Assembly: GCA_946699065.1 (NCBI GenBank)
Contig: CAMPDV010000193.1
Span: forward strand, 310,001 to 374,000
Direction of reading: 5' to 3'
Source of the DNA: Loxodes magnus
Lineage: Eukaryota > Ciliophora > Karyorelictea > Loxodida > Loxodidae
Length of the DNA stretch: 64,000 bases
In this document: positions 39,567 to 51,846 of the stretch, piece after piece
How positions within the stretch are numbered: position 1 is the stretch's first letter
Layout of the letters: every line of letters begins with the position of its first letter
Position numbers and translations under genes: made by a program
The notes under the pieces: generated by a model
Database searches by the model: none
What the model saw: only the letters and a program-made list of their open reading frames with translations
What the model was told of the DNA's origin: nothing

Positions 39567-40127
39567 ATGATTTGAATTTGTGAAGTACTCCATGTTTTCT
39601 TAATCCCATATTTAAGGCGCGAAACTATTGAGAAGTATAATATGTAAGAAATTACAAACACATACGTCAATAAGGAAAATGTTGCTTTTGCAAAAACTTA
39701 GACAGATGTTTGTTCCAAATATTCTGTATAGATTTCCTTGATCCCTCCTGGATTTAGCCGAACTGATAAGCTTAAAGATATCTCAAACAGAGAAAATAAA
39801 ATTTCTGGTAAAAAGATTCTCAATCCTTATGCAATAGAGTTCAAACCTGATGAAAAGGAGCAGCCAATTTAGTAGAAAAGTTAGTCAATTGTAAAGAGTG
39901 TTGACCTGGTTGTAAGAAAGATTAATCTAACAGAGACTAAAGAAGAAAAGGTAGAGATAAATAAAATTAATATCTAATAAGAATAAGCCAAAGAGTAATA
40001 GGAAACTCAAAAATAATGGAATTTGAAAGCTCCCAGCTTTGAACCAGTTGCTAAGAAATAGGTTAGCTTAGTCACAATGGTAAATTGGAAGCATATATGG
40101 ACACTTATGCAAATGCAAGAGTTGTGA
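39567..40127 (+). CDS. Unassigned protein with a PAM2-like motif
   Basis: The frame has 187 codons and ends in TGA; the 5' part is uncertain, since an intron may lie near 39590-39617. From about residue 18 the text is coherent: RRETIEKYNMQEITNTYVNK, VCSKYSVQISLIPPGFSRTD, then KKILNPYAIEFKPDEKE. The last fits the PAM2 motif (L-N-P-x-A-x-x-F-x-P) that binds the MLLE domain of poly(A)-binding protein. A looser second match, NLKAPSFEPVAKK, lies near the C-terminus. PAM2 proteins act in mRNA deadenylation, stability or translation termination (eRF3 carries such motifs). The remaining sequence is Gln/Glu/Lys-rich and disordered. It is divergent from the dynein light chain. Confidence 0.5.
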
Positions 40128-40129
40128 TA

Positions 40130-40680
40130 TCATCAAAAGACTATTTTTTTAATGGTTGGTCTTCACTAAAATGATTATTTCTAGGTTTTTGCTTAATAAT
40201 TCAAACTAATCAAATTATCAAAAGTATTTAAAGCTATTTAATACTATTAAAAAATCTCGATACTTTAAGCTTATCTTTAAATTCAATTTAACTAGACAAG
40301 CTCTAAAATACAAAATGCGCTCCTCAAATAGCATGCATTTCACAAACTCTAAGCTTATTTTTGTAATAACCTTTGGGCTAACAAAGCAAAGAGAAATATC
40401 CTATTTAAAAAGGAAACCGCCAAGCTTTATATAAGATACCAGATATTTAAGTAAGTAATAGTATGAATCTTTTTTGTCTAAATAGTATTAAAATTTACAA
40501 AAAATAAATACTTTTTCCAATTTTATTCGCATAAAGGAATTAGCAGAAATTTCTTACGTGAATAAATATAAATATGCTAATTCTTATTATTAGCAATTAA
40601 AGAAGATTTTAGAAGGAATTTGCATGGTCTGATCTTATTTTTAATACTTAAAAGGAAATTTTCAACTAAAATAATTTTTT
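40130..40680. other. Intergenic region between convergent genes
   Basis: AT-rich; no frame, RNA or repeat was supported. In particular, no mu-homology-domain text continues the delta-COP gene in any minus-strand frame here. Confidence 0.5.
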
Positions 40681-40683
40681 AAA

Positions 40684-41415
40684 TCAAAACTCAGGCGCCA
40701 ATTCGCTTTGCTTCTTTTTACCCAAACTCATTCCTTTTCTTGTGCTGCTGCTTGATTTTTTAACACTTGCTTGGGTGTCGATTAACTAAGTTTGTTGCTA
40801 TTCTTCTTAAACTATTGGCTCTGGAGCACGTAGATTCTCTACTTATTGCTGCTCTTATTTTATTTACTATTGTCTGGCAGCTTCTTGTGCTGCCTGCAAA
40901 GCTCTTTACTTTGCTATTTCGGCTTGTCTCCTCTTGGCTATTTCTTTAGCTTCTAGCTCTTGTGTCTATCTTTATTACTTAGCAATTTTTTCTTCTTAAG
41001 AGTCCATTTCTGCATACTACAGAACTTGATTTAAAGTAATCGCTTCTCGATATCCTTAGCTAATGGCATCATCAAATCCTAATATAATTTCAAAAGAACT
41101 TTTTAGAATATGAACAGAGTCCACATTATACGGACAGTAATTCTAGACTATTTTCTAAAGCATTCTTAAAGTTTCCAGATCCTCAAGAATGTTAGAAGAC
41201 AAGCTAGTAATAAGAACTAAATAAAGCTGGTCAATTGGTAAATAAACATATCTAACATCCTCTACTTCAACATATGTTGTCTACTTCTCTTTTTCTATTA
41301 ATTTGGGAAATTTACCCAGAAGAGACTCTAGCTAAATTCTACTTATTTCCAGGAACTAGCGAGCTAATAGTATCTTTCCTTACTTATTTACGATACTTGC
41401 TGATATAACTACCAT
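40684..41415 (-). CDS. ARCN1: Coatomer delta subunit, short form
   Basis: Delta-COP belongs to the F-COP part of the COPI coat, which carries cargo from Golgi to ER. The 243-residue single-exon frame matches the N-terminal half: longin domain [106 protein letters not shown] Gln/Ala/Glu-rich helix follows, then [20 protein letters not shown], which corresponds to the linker before the C-terminal domain. TGA then follows, and the roughly 250-residue mu-homology domain of full-length delta-COP (about 510 residues) is absent. Either this is a shortened paralogue or the C-terminal half was lost; the N-terminal half shows no decay. Confidence 0.85.
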
Positions 41416-41850
41416 TTATAAGCAAAGGATTTTAAGTTAATTATATTATTTTCACATAAGAGTTATAGATAAACTTTTAACTCTTGATAGCCTTTTAATG
41501 GCTATTCTTAGCCTTCTTCTTTATAAACTTAGTTATTCTGCTCCTCTAATTTTTTATTCCTCTTTAACTTGCATACTAATAAATTTAATTCTCATTCTTG
41601 CTTGAGTACTATAACTCTCTATCTAGTGTAAAGCTTAAAAAGAGGTATAATTAGTACTTATAGTGAAGGGGAAAGTAAATATAAAATAAAGCAAAAATGA
41701 ATTGTATTTGCTAAACTAAAAATTTATATTTCATTCCTAAGAATTCAGTCCATTTACAGTTTCCCTGCTTTCACACTTCTTTTATTCCTTTTTAATAAGA
41801 TTGAAAATTGAATTATAAAGTAGCTATTGATTAGTAGGTCCTTACTGCTG
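41416..41850. other. Intergenic region between divergent genes
   Basis: About 430 nt separate the starts of delta-COP and the next plus-strand gene. The frame of that gene is open upstream to an ATG at 41697, across one TGA, so part of this region may be coding. No regulatory element was recognised. Confidence 0.4.
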
Positions 41851-41852
41851 TC

Positions 41853-42487
41853 ATGAGAAATTAAATCAAGAGGAGATTTAGAAAAGTCATCAATTCAGTG
41901 TATTAGTTTATTCCTACCCAAACTTAGATTTTATAAGAATAACTTAGTCTCAATCATAGCACTCCTAATCTTACTGTCGATGGCTAAAACATAAGCAATT
42001 AGATATCATTAGTCTATCACTGTAAAAATTAGATATACTTTGCTCATGTGGATGATTTAAAGGAGTAGATAATGCAATCATTTACATGCCAGTCTCAATA
42101 TTCAGACTAGGATTTGGTAAGTATAGACTATGTAAATAGATAGATGAATATGTTAGCACCTTGATTAAAAACTACTCTCTAAGCGATAATATTAACCTGC
42201 TAAAGATTAATACATGAAGATTCCTCAATCTATTGAATAACTAGACCTCTCCTTTATATGTAAGATCACCTAATTTAGTTCCTATGCTACCCTGATAAGA
42301 AGAATTTATCAATGAAGAAGTAAAGGAACAGAGCTATAAGAAAATATATGAGAGAAGAGCTTTAACTCGACGATTAAGCTTTTTTCAGCTTAATAAGTAA
42401 CTCCATTATACAGATTTAATGTTCAGTCTACAATAACAAAGCGAGATAAAAAGAGTACTAGAAAGATGCAAAGAATTGCTTTATTGA
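41853..42487 (+). CDS. Unassigned protein, about 203 residues
   Basis: There are two exons with a 23-nt intron (42117-42139, beginning GTAAGT, ending AATAG); splicing gives 204 codons. The protein starts MRNQIKRRFRKVINSVYQF. Its second half is clearly structured: EYVSTLIKNYSLSDNINLLK, then NTWRFLNLLNNQTSPLYVRS, PNLVPMLPWQEEFINEEV and a basic helix KKIYERRALTRRLSFFQLNK. Three TGA codons in the model lie at positions where Trp fits well. No family was recognised. The stop is TGA after ELLY. The next gene begins 69 nt further on the same strand. An upstream start at 41697 is possible. Confidence 0.55.
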
Positions 42488-42556
42488 TTAGTTTAAATAA
42501 GCAGCATATAAATGCTTCTATTTATTTACTTATTAGTCTTTACTTTATAATATAAA

Positions 42557-43813
42557 ATGCTACTCAGGAAACTTAGCAAGATGAACTTTACCCACAGAGT
42601 TATTAATTAAGTAAAAAGCTAAAGTTGTTTCGACTTAACTAAGAATTTTCCTTTGCCTTTGAGATCTAATAGCCATAGAGAAATCCTTTAAATACTTAGC
42701 TGGCCTTAAATTAAAAGCTCATTCTCGTAAGAGATATAAGATGCAGCTTAAGTTTATAGTGAGAAAGTAAGAGGACTAGGAGTATATACTCACTCATAAG
42801 GAGCTGACTATATAAGATAATAGCTATCTTAAAAGATATCTAAAAGGTATAATATTAACTTAACTCCTAATGATATCTTTCTTACTAAAGGAGGTAACCA
42901 TGCTTTGTAAATGCTGTTTCAGTTACTATTTGACAAAAATAAGGACAATGTTATGGTTTAGTATCCATTAAACAATCAAATTTATAATTTAATTGAAGAT
43001 AGTAAAGTGAACTTCATCCAAAGCTATGAAAATGAAAATAGTAGTGAAGATTCTTTAATTGAACAGATAAAGAAAAATTATAAAAAACTGAAGGTTGTTT
43101 ATTTCCCTAATCCTTCTAATCCTAGTGGGTATTTCTTCTCAAAAGAGAAGGTTAAATAAGTAGTAGAGATATGCTCAGAACTTAAAATTCCTTTAATTGC
43201 AGATGAAAGACTTTTGCTGTTAGATTTTGAATAAAATAGAACTGCTTCTGTTTTGGAATTCGCTTCTTAAGCTTAATTGGAAATTTTTGTTATAAGCTCA
43301 CTTTGCTGTATAGAACCTGGATTAAGGTCTGGAATTATCACGGCTGTGAATATCCATGACGATGTAAAATTTTAACTCTACAAAGTTATGAGCATTTCAT
43401 TACCAAGTAGCGTCAGTAGTCAAATAGCCACTGATTGTCTCTATTATAAGGAAACTTCCACTATAGATGTTCCTAAGTTTTAATAAATGAAGAGTACGGT
43501 AGAAAGCTTCGTAAAGCAAATGAAGAACTTTGAGATTGACTCTTAGAAGAATATAGGAAATTGGATATTTTTAAAGCTAAAAGGCTAATAAACTAGAGTG
43601 TAAAGAGCAGAATAAGTAAGGATAAATGAGGAAAAGCGTTACGTTGATTAGTTGCTAGAATAGACTAGCATCAAAGTATTACCAGGATTTTTATTTAAAA
43701 CCAATCCAAACGAAACAAGAGTATACGCTAACTGGAATTCATTAAATGAGCCAGATCTGAGCAATGTAATGAAATCATGGGTAAGATTTGATTAGAAGTA
43801 CACTTTCAATTGA
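42557..43813 (+). CDS. Alanine-aminotransferase-like protein lacking the catalytic lysine
   Basis: The single exon encodes 418 residues. The fold is that of class I/II PLP aminotransferases, nearest to alanine aminotransferase: VRGLGVYTHSQGADYIRQQL (as SLGAYSDSQGLEVVRE), NDIFLTKGGNHALQMLFQLL, VVYFPNPSNPSGYFFSKEKV (as INPGNPTGQ), and KIPLIADERLLLL (as LFLLADEVYQDN). The Schiff-base block reads ISSLCCIEPGLRSGI; where S-x-S-K is expected, residue 249 is Leu (CTT), and the Tyr of DE-x-Y is also lost. The distal Arg-containing G-L-R-S-G is kept. Transamination therefore looks impossible; a regulatory or structural role is more likely. The first residues, MLLRKLSKMNFTHRVINQ, are basic and hydrophobic and could be a mitochondrial presequence. 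The human enzyme is somewhat longer, about 496 residues. Confidence 0.8.
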
Positions 43814-43993
43814 TTTTTGAATTAAAAACATTAAAAGATGACTAAAGTATTTAGACTTTATTTTGAGCAAATAAATTAATCGCTTAATTCTTATTTTTGT
43901 ACTTCTATAGATGTTAAAAAATAATGGTTCTAGTAGCTATTAACTTAAGTCTGTTTAATTTAATTGATCAGTTAATTTACATCATCTTAAAAA

Positions 43994-46785
43994 ATGAATT
44001 TCGAGTTGAAAAAGTCTAACTAAGCTGCTTTATAATCAATTGCTATTTTATAGAAGCCAAAGGATAAGAGAACAATGGAGGAAAAGCTATAGTTGTACTC
44101 TATTTTTACAGAAATAAAGCTGTTTGAGAAGATAAAAAAGGAACATTCTGAAGATTCTATACTTCAACTGTGTGAGTGCATTTAACTTTGTAAAGAGGAA
44201 AGAAATAAATTTCTTTTCCATTTTGGGGATAAAAAATAAATATTTTATTTGATTCTGAAGGGAAGAGTATAAGTCTTGATTCCAAGCGATATTGAAAAAG
44301 CCAAGAGATTTGCTTCACAGTTGTATAAAAAGCATGCTCTTAAAAATGTTGCTGACTAGAGAAGAGGTAATTTGCTAAATATTCTGGGGTCCAATACTCT
44401 TTTACAGAATGTCCTCAATAAGAATGATAATGAAGAAAATCTACTTGAAAGCTAGCTTACAAAAACTCCTTCTAATTTGTAGTTCTTTTAAGAGCCTTAA
44501 GTCAGATCATGTAGTAGGAAGTTTTCAGTCTAAAAGTCTAGGAGGTTTTCAAGATTCTACAAAATTCTAGCAAATAAATTCAAAGTATAGAAGTTAAAGA
44601 GATCTATAAGTAATTTTAATCTTGAAGAAGGTTACTAAGAAAGTGACAGAGACATAGATAGGAATAAGAAATAGGAGTAAAATTATTTAGTTGATGAAAA
44701 TAAATCTACAGATAAGGAATAAGAATCAAGTCTTTACACTTCTACATCTGAAGAAGAATTAAATTTAAATCGAAATGTAATTAAAGAAGAAAAGTTCTTA
44801 TATGATCCTAGAGACAAAATTTAGTTCATGAGTGTAACGATTTTAAATCAAGGAGAGTCTTTTGGGGAGCAGGCTATATTATAAAACACTTCCAGAGCAG
44901 CTAGCGTTCTTTGTTTGGAAGATTGCTATTTCGCAGCACTTGACAAGTCTAGTTACCAGAAGATAATAAAGAGCTATCATAGCGAAAAATTTAAATAGAA
45001 GATACATTATCTGAAGAACCTTTAGTTGTTCAATAACTGGAAAAAGTAAGAACTGTTTTCCTTAAACTATTTTTTCAACATTGTTATGATAAATAGAAAT
45101 GAGATACTATTTAGAGAGAACGAAAAGGCAGAGTTTATCTATTTTATCATTGATGGAGAAATCCAGGTAAGTACTTTATTCAATAGAAATCAATACAGCT
45201 TAAAATCCCTTCCTCTAAATAGCAAAGCAGTAAAAATAATACAGCTCGTTGTGATATCCAACTGAACTAGTATGATTTATTAATAAACCTTAACTAGAGA
45301 AAGTAAATTTTAGGTATTTACGAATGCTTAACATCATCATAGTACTAAACAACATGTAAGGGATATTCAAAATTCTGCAATCTTTACAAGGTGCACTTCA
45401 AGTCTTTCAGCGCCAAAATCCTAAGCAGTCCAACTTATAAATAATTCATAGACTTAGGAAAAATAATATACCAATAAGACTCTTAACTAATAGAAAACTC
45501 CATTCAGAATCTAATTGAGAAAAAGATAGATAATAACTAAAAGCTGCAGTTTAGCCTGCTTGTAAATTAGCTCAGTAATAACTAGAAGTTTATTTAAAAA
45601 TACTAGCAAAAGTAAAAGGAAGAACACAGTCCTGAGTTCTTTCTTAAGCCTAAAATATTTTCGCTTGACTAAGTAATAGCTGATTAAATATTATAGAGGA
45701 AATGCAAAGCGAGAGAATAAATAGAATTTGGAATAAGCTAGTTTTCTAATGTCAAGTACAATGCAAGCACTCAGTTTAAAATTAAGTCCATTAAATCTCA
45801 ACTAGCAGAGAAAAAAAATTATTTAGATTTTGACCTGACTTAATATGATAAAAATACATTGGTAAATAAGTTCCAAAATCATAACTATGAAAAAAAGGAA
45901 GCTAAAAAGATAAGAGCCTAGCAGGTTAAGAAAAACTTTGGAAATGGCTTCAATCTAATAAACTATCAATTAAAGATATTACAGCATTAGTAGACTTCCT
46001 TTTTGAAAGACTAGAAAAAGGATAAAACTTTAAATAGATATAACTCTGCTAAAGACCTTATCAACTTGAAACATGTGACTCCAAGGCCCTTAACTAACCA
46101 TCTTTTCTTAAAAGCAAATAAAGTTAGAAATATAAAAACATAAATTAGTCAAGGAGAAAAGGAGATTATTGAAAACACTCCGAAGCAATACAATAAAATA
46201 TAGAAGTGAGAATTTGAGACTTCTAATGATTCAAGCTGAAAAGACTCTAAAAACGTAAACCGAAATCATTTGAAACATCTAATTTCTCCAAGAAACTAAA
46301 GCCGTGAATCTAATTAAATCTAGTTTAATGATTAAGAACTAGTTAATATTAATAAGGAATCTTTAAGTCCTAAATCCAAAAAATCTTACTCATCTACACC
46401 TAAATTTACTAAATTATAATCGCATTTGATCATTGATGACAAGAAGCTGATAAAGACAGAGGAGTAGAAAAAGCAAAAGCTTTAAAAAACTAGCACTGAT
46501 AAAGTAATTTACCAACTTAAACCTAATTAAAAGCAATAAATTTAAATGCAGAATTATAAAGTTAAGCAAAGCCTGAAACCTATTTATCAGAGCCTTAATA
46601 AATAAAAAGCTAAAAGTAAAGATATAAATGAAGCTCAAAAAATTCATAAAAGGAGATCCAATTTAAAGTTCTACAAATCATTTGATGAGGAAGATAACGA
46701 AGATAAAAAAGAAAGACATATGATAGATCAAATAATGAAAAGACTAACTATTGATTAATTTGCTTCCCTAATGCCTCCACGCTAA
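43994..46785 (+). CDS. Cyclic-nucleotide-binding-domain protein
   Basis: Two exons encode about 923 residues, with a 20-nt intron at 45167-45186 (GTAAGTACTTTATTCAATAG) inside the second domain; exon 1 is exactly 391 codons. A first cNMP-binding fold begins near residue 65 (FHFGDKKQIFYLILKGRVQV) and is split by a charged insertion of about 130 residues. The phosphate-binding cassette, GESFGEQAILQNTSRAASVL, starts at residue 287 and keeps Gly-Glu and Arg-Ala-Ala. A second, probably degenerate, domain follows (RNEILFRENEKAEFIYFII). The remaining 530 residues are Lys/Gln/Ser-rich and disordered. No kinase or channel domain is seen. It may be a cAMP/cGMP sensor, perhaps ciliary. The chosen stop is TAA after SLMPPR; the frame runs on without TGA for about 75 codons. 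Confidence 0.75.
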
Positions 46786-48865
46786 ATTTAAAAGTCTACT
46801 TTATAAACAGAAAAAATCAATCTACATATAATAAAATAGCTAGCAATATACATAGATTTAATTAAAACAAGTAAACTAAAAATAATACTTCTTTCTAAAT
46901 AATATGAAGTGAATACCTTTAGAATAAGTAATCTAATATAAGTAAAAAGCATTTATAAAATGACTAAGAATCAGCTAATGATAATTATTATATACGATAT
47001 TTATACTAATGATCTTCTATGTTTATAAATACTCAAAACTAAAATTTATATTTGCTAACATAAATTACTCTATATTTCTATACCTAATACTTTTATTTTA
47101 TTATACAAGTATTATTTATTTCTAACTTTTAATAGTCTAAATAGATTTAAGGAAAATGATATATCTATTACTTTGAGGCAACTTATCAAGGCTTAGATTA
47201 AGAAGTAGCTATTTCTATAATATTTTAAATTTAAAAGTGTAATGATAACTTCAGATTGGCTTTTTTATTGTCAAAAGACATAAAATAATAAATTTAATGC
47301 TTTTTCTTTCTGATCAATAAAATCCTTTGTAAAAAGATTAACCAGGAATATGTTAAGCAACTAGCTTCAAAAAGAAATAACGAAATATAAAATCTAAAGT
47401 TCTTATCTATACTACAATTTCATTTTTTGTAATATTGATAGAATCTTACCACTATTAGATATCCAGTTTTCAGATCTTTTTTAGTTAATTTGCTATAGTA
47501 ACTATATAAAGTATTTTACTGACTTAATAATTGTTATTGAATATCTACTTTACTATACTAACTGTATAACTAGCACTTCCCTTGAAACATTCTGACAGAA
47601 GCAGTTTAAATTTTTTAATCCTTTCAAATCATAACTTTCTATCTGGTGATAATAAATAGAGAGAATTTATTTCAGTAGAGTAATTCTAATCTATCCTTAG
47701 TAGAATAATATAATTAAACTTCGGTAAAACAATTAAATATCATTAAAAGGCTTGAATGGTTCTCTTTCAGCTATTTAGTTCCTTTCTCTTCTATTATAGA
47801 TTTATTTTATCATACTAAGGGATTAAAAATATTTTTAAAATGAAGTAGCTAAAAATCCTAACTAAAAGAGTGTATTCAAAGAACTATAATTTAATGACTT
47901 AATAAAGAGCATATATTTTAAAGTACTAAGTGATTTAGAATATGCAACTCACATTTAAAATAGTAAACAGTTCCTTAATACTTTATATAAAAAATTAGCT
48001 AACTAGGTTAGATAGATTTATCACTCTTGCTTCAAAAGAAAATAATTTCTATAATTTTATTCCAACCTTTTAGTTAAAAGTTTGGAGCTTTTCACTAGAC
48101 TAATATTTTCATTACTCAAAGAAGATAGCTTCTTTGATAAGGAAGTTTAATTATATTAGAATGTATGCTACAATTTTTAAGGATATCTAGTTATTATATA
48201 GATCAGTCAAAAAAAACTCGCTTAAGTATATCTAATGAAGAAAGATTTTTATACATAAAGATTTATTAAATCAGATGTCTAGATATCTTAAAGGATATAT
48301 AGATTAATTTAAACATATAAAAGCTTTTCTAATTGCTAAGAAAATATATCTCTACTAAGTTTAATCACTCTAACTTATTATTTAATTCATTCGAATCCTG
48401 CTACTTATAAATTGTCTTTTATTCCTTATTAATTTTGCTTTTTTTTCGGATTAAGTTTCTGCTTTTGAAAGTTCTTAAAATATGCTATGTGTCTTTTAAT
48501 GGTAATATCGTAAAAATAATTAAAAGTTAAAAGAGTCTAGAATAATTAGCGGTTTCTATTTCTATTTTCTTAATCTATTTTCTTGCCAATGGTGGATAAC
48601 TTCAAATTCGAATCTTATCCTCTATCTAAAAGCAAAAGGATTTACAAAGTGTAGTCCCTTTATAATTAAAAAGCTTGTTAAATATATCTTAATAAAAGGT
48701 ATTTATTTAAACAAAATTAATCAGTTACATTTTTAAAACGGATACCTTACCTAGCTATCTTTAGTATTTTAGATTTTAATTATAAGTATGAATTTTTTAT
48801 AGTTAGAAAGGGCTTTGCATGTGATATGTGCGAGAGTTAGAAGAAAATTTATTATATTAATTAAG
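46786..48865. other. AT-rich intergenic region
   Basis: About 2 kb with no supportable gene on either strand. Short hydrophobic open frames were seen, but none with a motif or a clear start. No RNA gene was recognised. Confidence 0.5.
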
Positions 48866-48873
48866 AAAATAGG

Positions 48874-50320
48874 TCATTATTTTTTTTGGAGCTTTAACTG
48901 TAAAGATTTTATGAATTCAGGCTTTATATTAGGCTTTATTTTTGTAGTGCTTGGAGTTGCATGCTTGCTAATTTCCTCAATTCTTTACTTGAATGCTTCT
49001 ATTTCAGGATCATAATCTTGTGAATTTTGGCTTTCTTCTGGAGATAAGTTATTTTATACTTAACTAACTCCTTCCTATTAAAGATAGATCTTGTTTTCCA
49101 AAGGACTCTCAGAAAATTCCTTGATGGCTTTTTTTTTCTTTTATTTGACTTGCTTGTTATTTTGATTATTTCCATTAATAAAATTAACCCATTCATCAAT
49201 ACTTCTTTACTATTTCTCATTACTCACTATACTATTGGTATTTCCATTTTAAGTAGCATAAATAGTCTACGTATTTTTGTCTTTCTGCCTATTTATTAAC
49301 GAATTATATTACAGTTATCTAATTTTTCCTTATTCCTATCATTAGTAATTCTCTGATTATACATAATCTTCATTCTCTTCATGATAGGAAAAGTTTTTAT
49401 TTTCCATAGTAATAGATTTCGAGGCTTTTAATGAGTACATAAGATTTTATTCCCTATGCATTTGCTAGTAATGCTTTATATTTTATTCCTACTAAATATT
49501 TATACTTTGCTGATCTTTTATTTTCACTTTCCTCTGTACATCTATCAAGGCCTTTTATAGCAAAGGATGCTCTTAAAGCTTATTTATAACATCCTAGAAA
49601 TTCACTCATTTCTAAATCTTCTGCTAAAATATTATGATATGAATATCCTTAGGCATTTCTGGCATTATTTTTTCAAGCTATCTACACAATTTTTTTGTTA
49701 TGTTGAATGAATCTAATAAGCTAGTTCCTTTCAAGAACAAAGAACGGCTGATAGAAGAAACGACTTGAATTTCTTACTTGAAGTGGTCAGCTATTTTCTG
49801 AAATAAAAATAGTTACATTAATAAAATCTTCAAGCTGGATATTTAAATTAACTCTATTATAATCTTAGTAGTTTCTATTAGTCTACAAATCTGCTATTTG
49901 TTGTTTTAATTATATAATCCAATCTTCTTTTTGCTTTTGTACTATCTTTGTATGCTAAAAGCTCAGCTAGTTCTATCGTTCCTTTCGCATTTTGATATAT
50001 TCATGGAAAAATTCATTGATCAAGGCAGATATTTTCATACTTATGTCTTTCTTTAATTACTCCGCGAAACTATTTTCTTCCGTGTTTGCATTTTCATGCA
50101 TTCTTACAGTTTTTTTATCATTTTTATCAGATTCACTTGTGTATTCAGATTGATCATTTAATTGAATTATTTTAGCACTTTATGGGCTGTCTTCCTTATT
50201 TCTTTAGTAGTTCTTCTGAGATTCAATGATTTACTCGAATTTTTCGTTAGAAGGAATGAGTTTGTCAAAATCAGAATTCTTATTATTAAATTTAGCTTTT
50301 CTCTATTTATTTTCTCCCAT
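48874..50320 (-). CDS. Unassigned coiled-coil protein, about 475 residues
   Basis: Two exons carry a 19-nt intron (GTAACTATTTTTATTTCAG, 49798-49816); removal restores a single frame of 476 codons. The N-terminal 110 residues are polar (MGENKQRKAKFNNKNSDFDK). Residues about 110-200 form a basic coiled coil (EYIKMRKERQNQLSFQHTKI, QLKQQIADLQTNRN). After the intron comes a structured-looking segment, KIADHFKQEIQVVSSISRSL followed by KKLCRQLEKIMPEMPKD. The C-terminal part is Asn/Gln-rich with a basic end, KPEFIKSLQLKLQKK. The gene closes with TAA TGA in tandem, so either may be the stop. No family was recognised. Confidence 0.65.
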
Positions 50321-50329
50321 TTTAGCACT

Positions 50330-51840
50330 TTTTATAGAGCTAATTAGTCTTACAATAAATAAATAATACTTACTCAAAATAATTTATCCCTGTACTGCAA
50401 ACCTTTTCTTTATTTAGCACCTTAACTTAAACTAATTTTTAAGCCACACAATAACATAACTTCTTTACTTTCCATCTGCTTAATATTCTATTTATATACT
50501 AACTATTTCTGTTTACCTTTTGAAAATAGACAAATAAGTGTTAGGTATTATGTTAATTGACTGGAATTTAAATTTAACTTTATTTAATTTTATATTATTG
50601 AAAGTACCACAAAGCTCTTAATTAATACTTCTTCCTTTTAAATAGATAGTAAGTTAAGTATTTTCCTACTTAATGGCCTTCAGAATTATTATTATTAAAT
50701 ACCTGTAAGACTTAAATTAGTGCTTCTCATCTTACCATTCAAATCTGTCAGTTGCAAAATTCATAATTTAAGTTTTAGGATTAAACGATTGCTATATTCT
50801 TTAGCCTTACTCCACTCCCAAAAGGTTGAAAAAAGTAAGTAGCATAATTAAGGTAGATAAGTAGGAGAAATAGAGGAAACAGGCGAAGATAGTAGGAAAT
50901 GGATATATTATATATTCTAATTTAATTTGCTCCTTTTAATGGGTCAGTAAGAAACTCTATATTTCACTGTTTATAAGCATAACTACCTTAATACGTTAGA
51001 TAAAACCCTTAGTCACTAGTTATATGGTACTTTTATAATCTAAGATTTATATAATCACTAACATTAATTTAGTAGTTTATAAGGAATTAAGCTTTAGATA
51101 AATAACAATAAAGCTAAAAACTATAAAGTATTAAGGTAATTATTCTATCATATAAAGGACATTTAGAAAGTGTATTTAGCTTATTATATGGCATAAAAGG
51201 GAAAAAAGGATGAAACTATGGGGATAATATCTCAGCTATTATCATTTCTTAGAAGAAATTAAATAACTAATTGTTTAAGTAAATGTTCGCTTTAAAGCGA
51301 ATTACTGAGAAAACTATATATATTTGCTTACAGACTCATACTTAGTTAAAACTACTTATTGAGCAAGGTCCCTTTTTAAATGAAGAAGCAACTATAACTA
51401 AAATGATGCCTAATTTTCTATTATTTAAATGAAGTTAAATACAATCTATCTTATTGCTAATATAATGCTGAAATAATATATTCAATACAACTTCTTTATA
51501 AGATTAATGCTTTTGTTCTCACTAAAGTTACATAACCATTATATAGCAAAAGCTAAGAATATTAGAAAGTTAAGGGTGACTTAATTATAAGTAGTTTTAT
51601 AATTAGGTTATTTTATCCTCTATCACTAATATAGCAAACTTTCTAAGTTGAATATCTCATTTATCATATCATTATTATACCAAAACGATACAAGCAGTTC
51701 TCTTGATGTGTCTATTTAATATTTATTACCTGGATATTGAAAGAAAAAGATACATTTTATCTTTGAAAGATAAAGACTTACTTATTTTAATTTAATGGAG
51801 GAAATGAGTAAAGGTTCTAAATAAAATAATTGAATTATTT
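50330..51840. other. AT-rich intergenic region
   Basis: About 1.5 kb between the divergent start codons of the neighbouring genes. Nothing with protein motifs or RNA structure was recognised. It should contain two promoters, but none could be pinned down in such AT-rich DNA. Confidence 0.5.
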
Positions 51841-51846
51841 TATAAA

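Noticed and set aside
40767-40949. Plus-strand Leu-rich ORF
   Set aside because: It is the antisense of the Gln/Ala-rich helix of delta-COP.
48815-49015. Plus-strand hydrophobic ORF of 66 residues
   Set aside because: It overlaps antisense to the C-terminal part of the spliced coiled-coil gene, whose frame is supported by an exact codon count.
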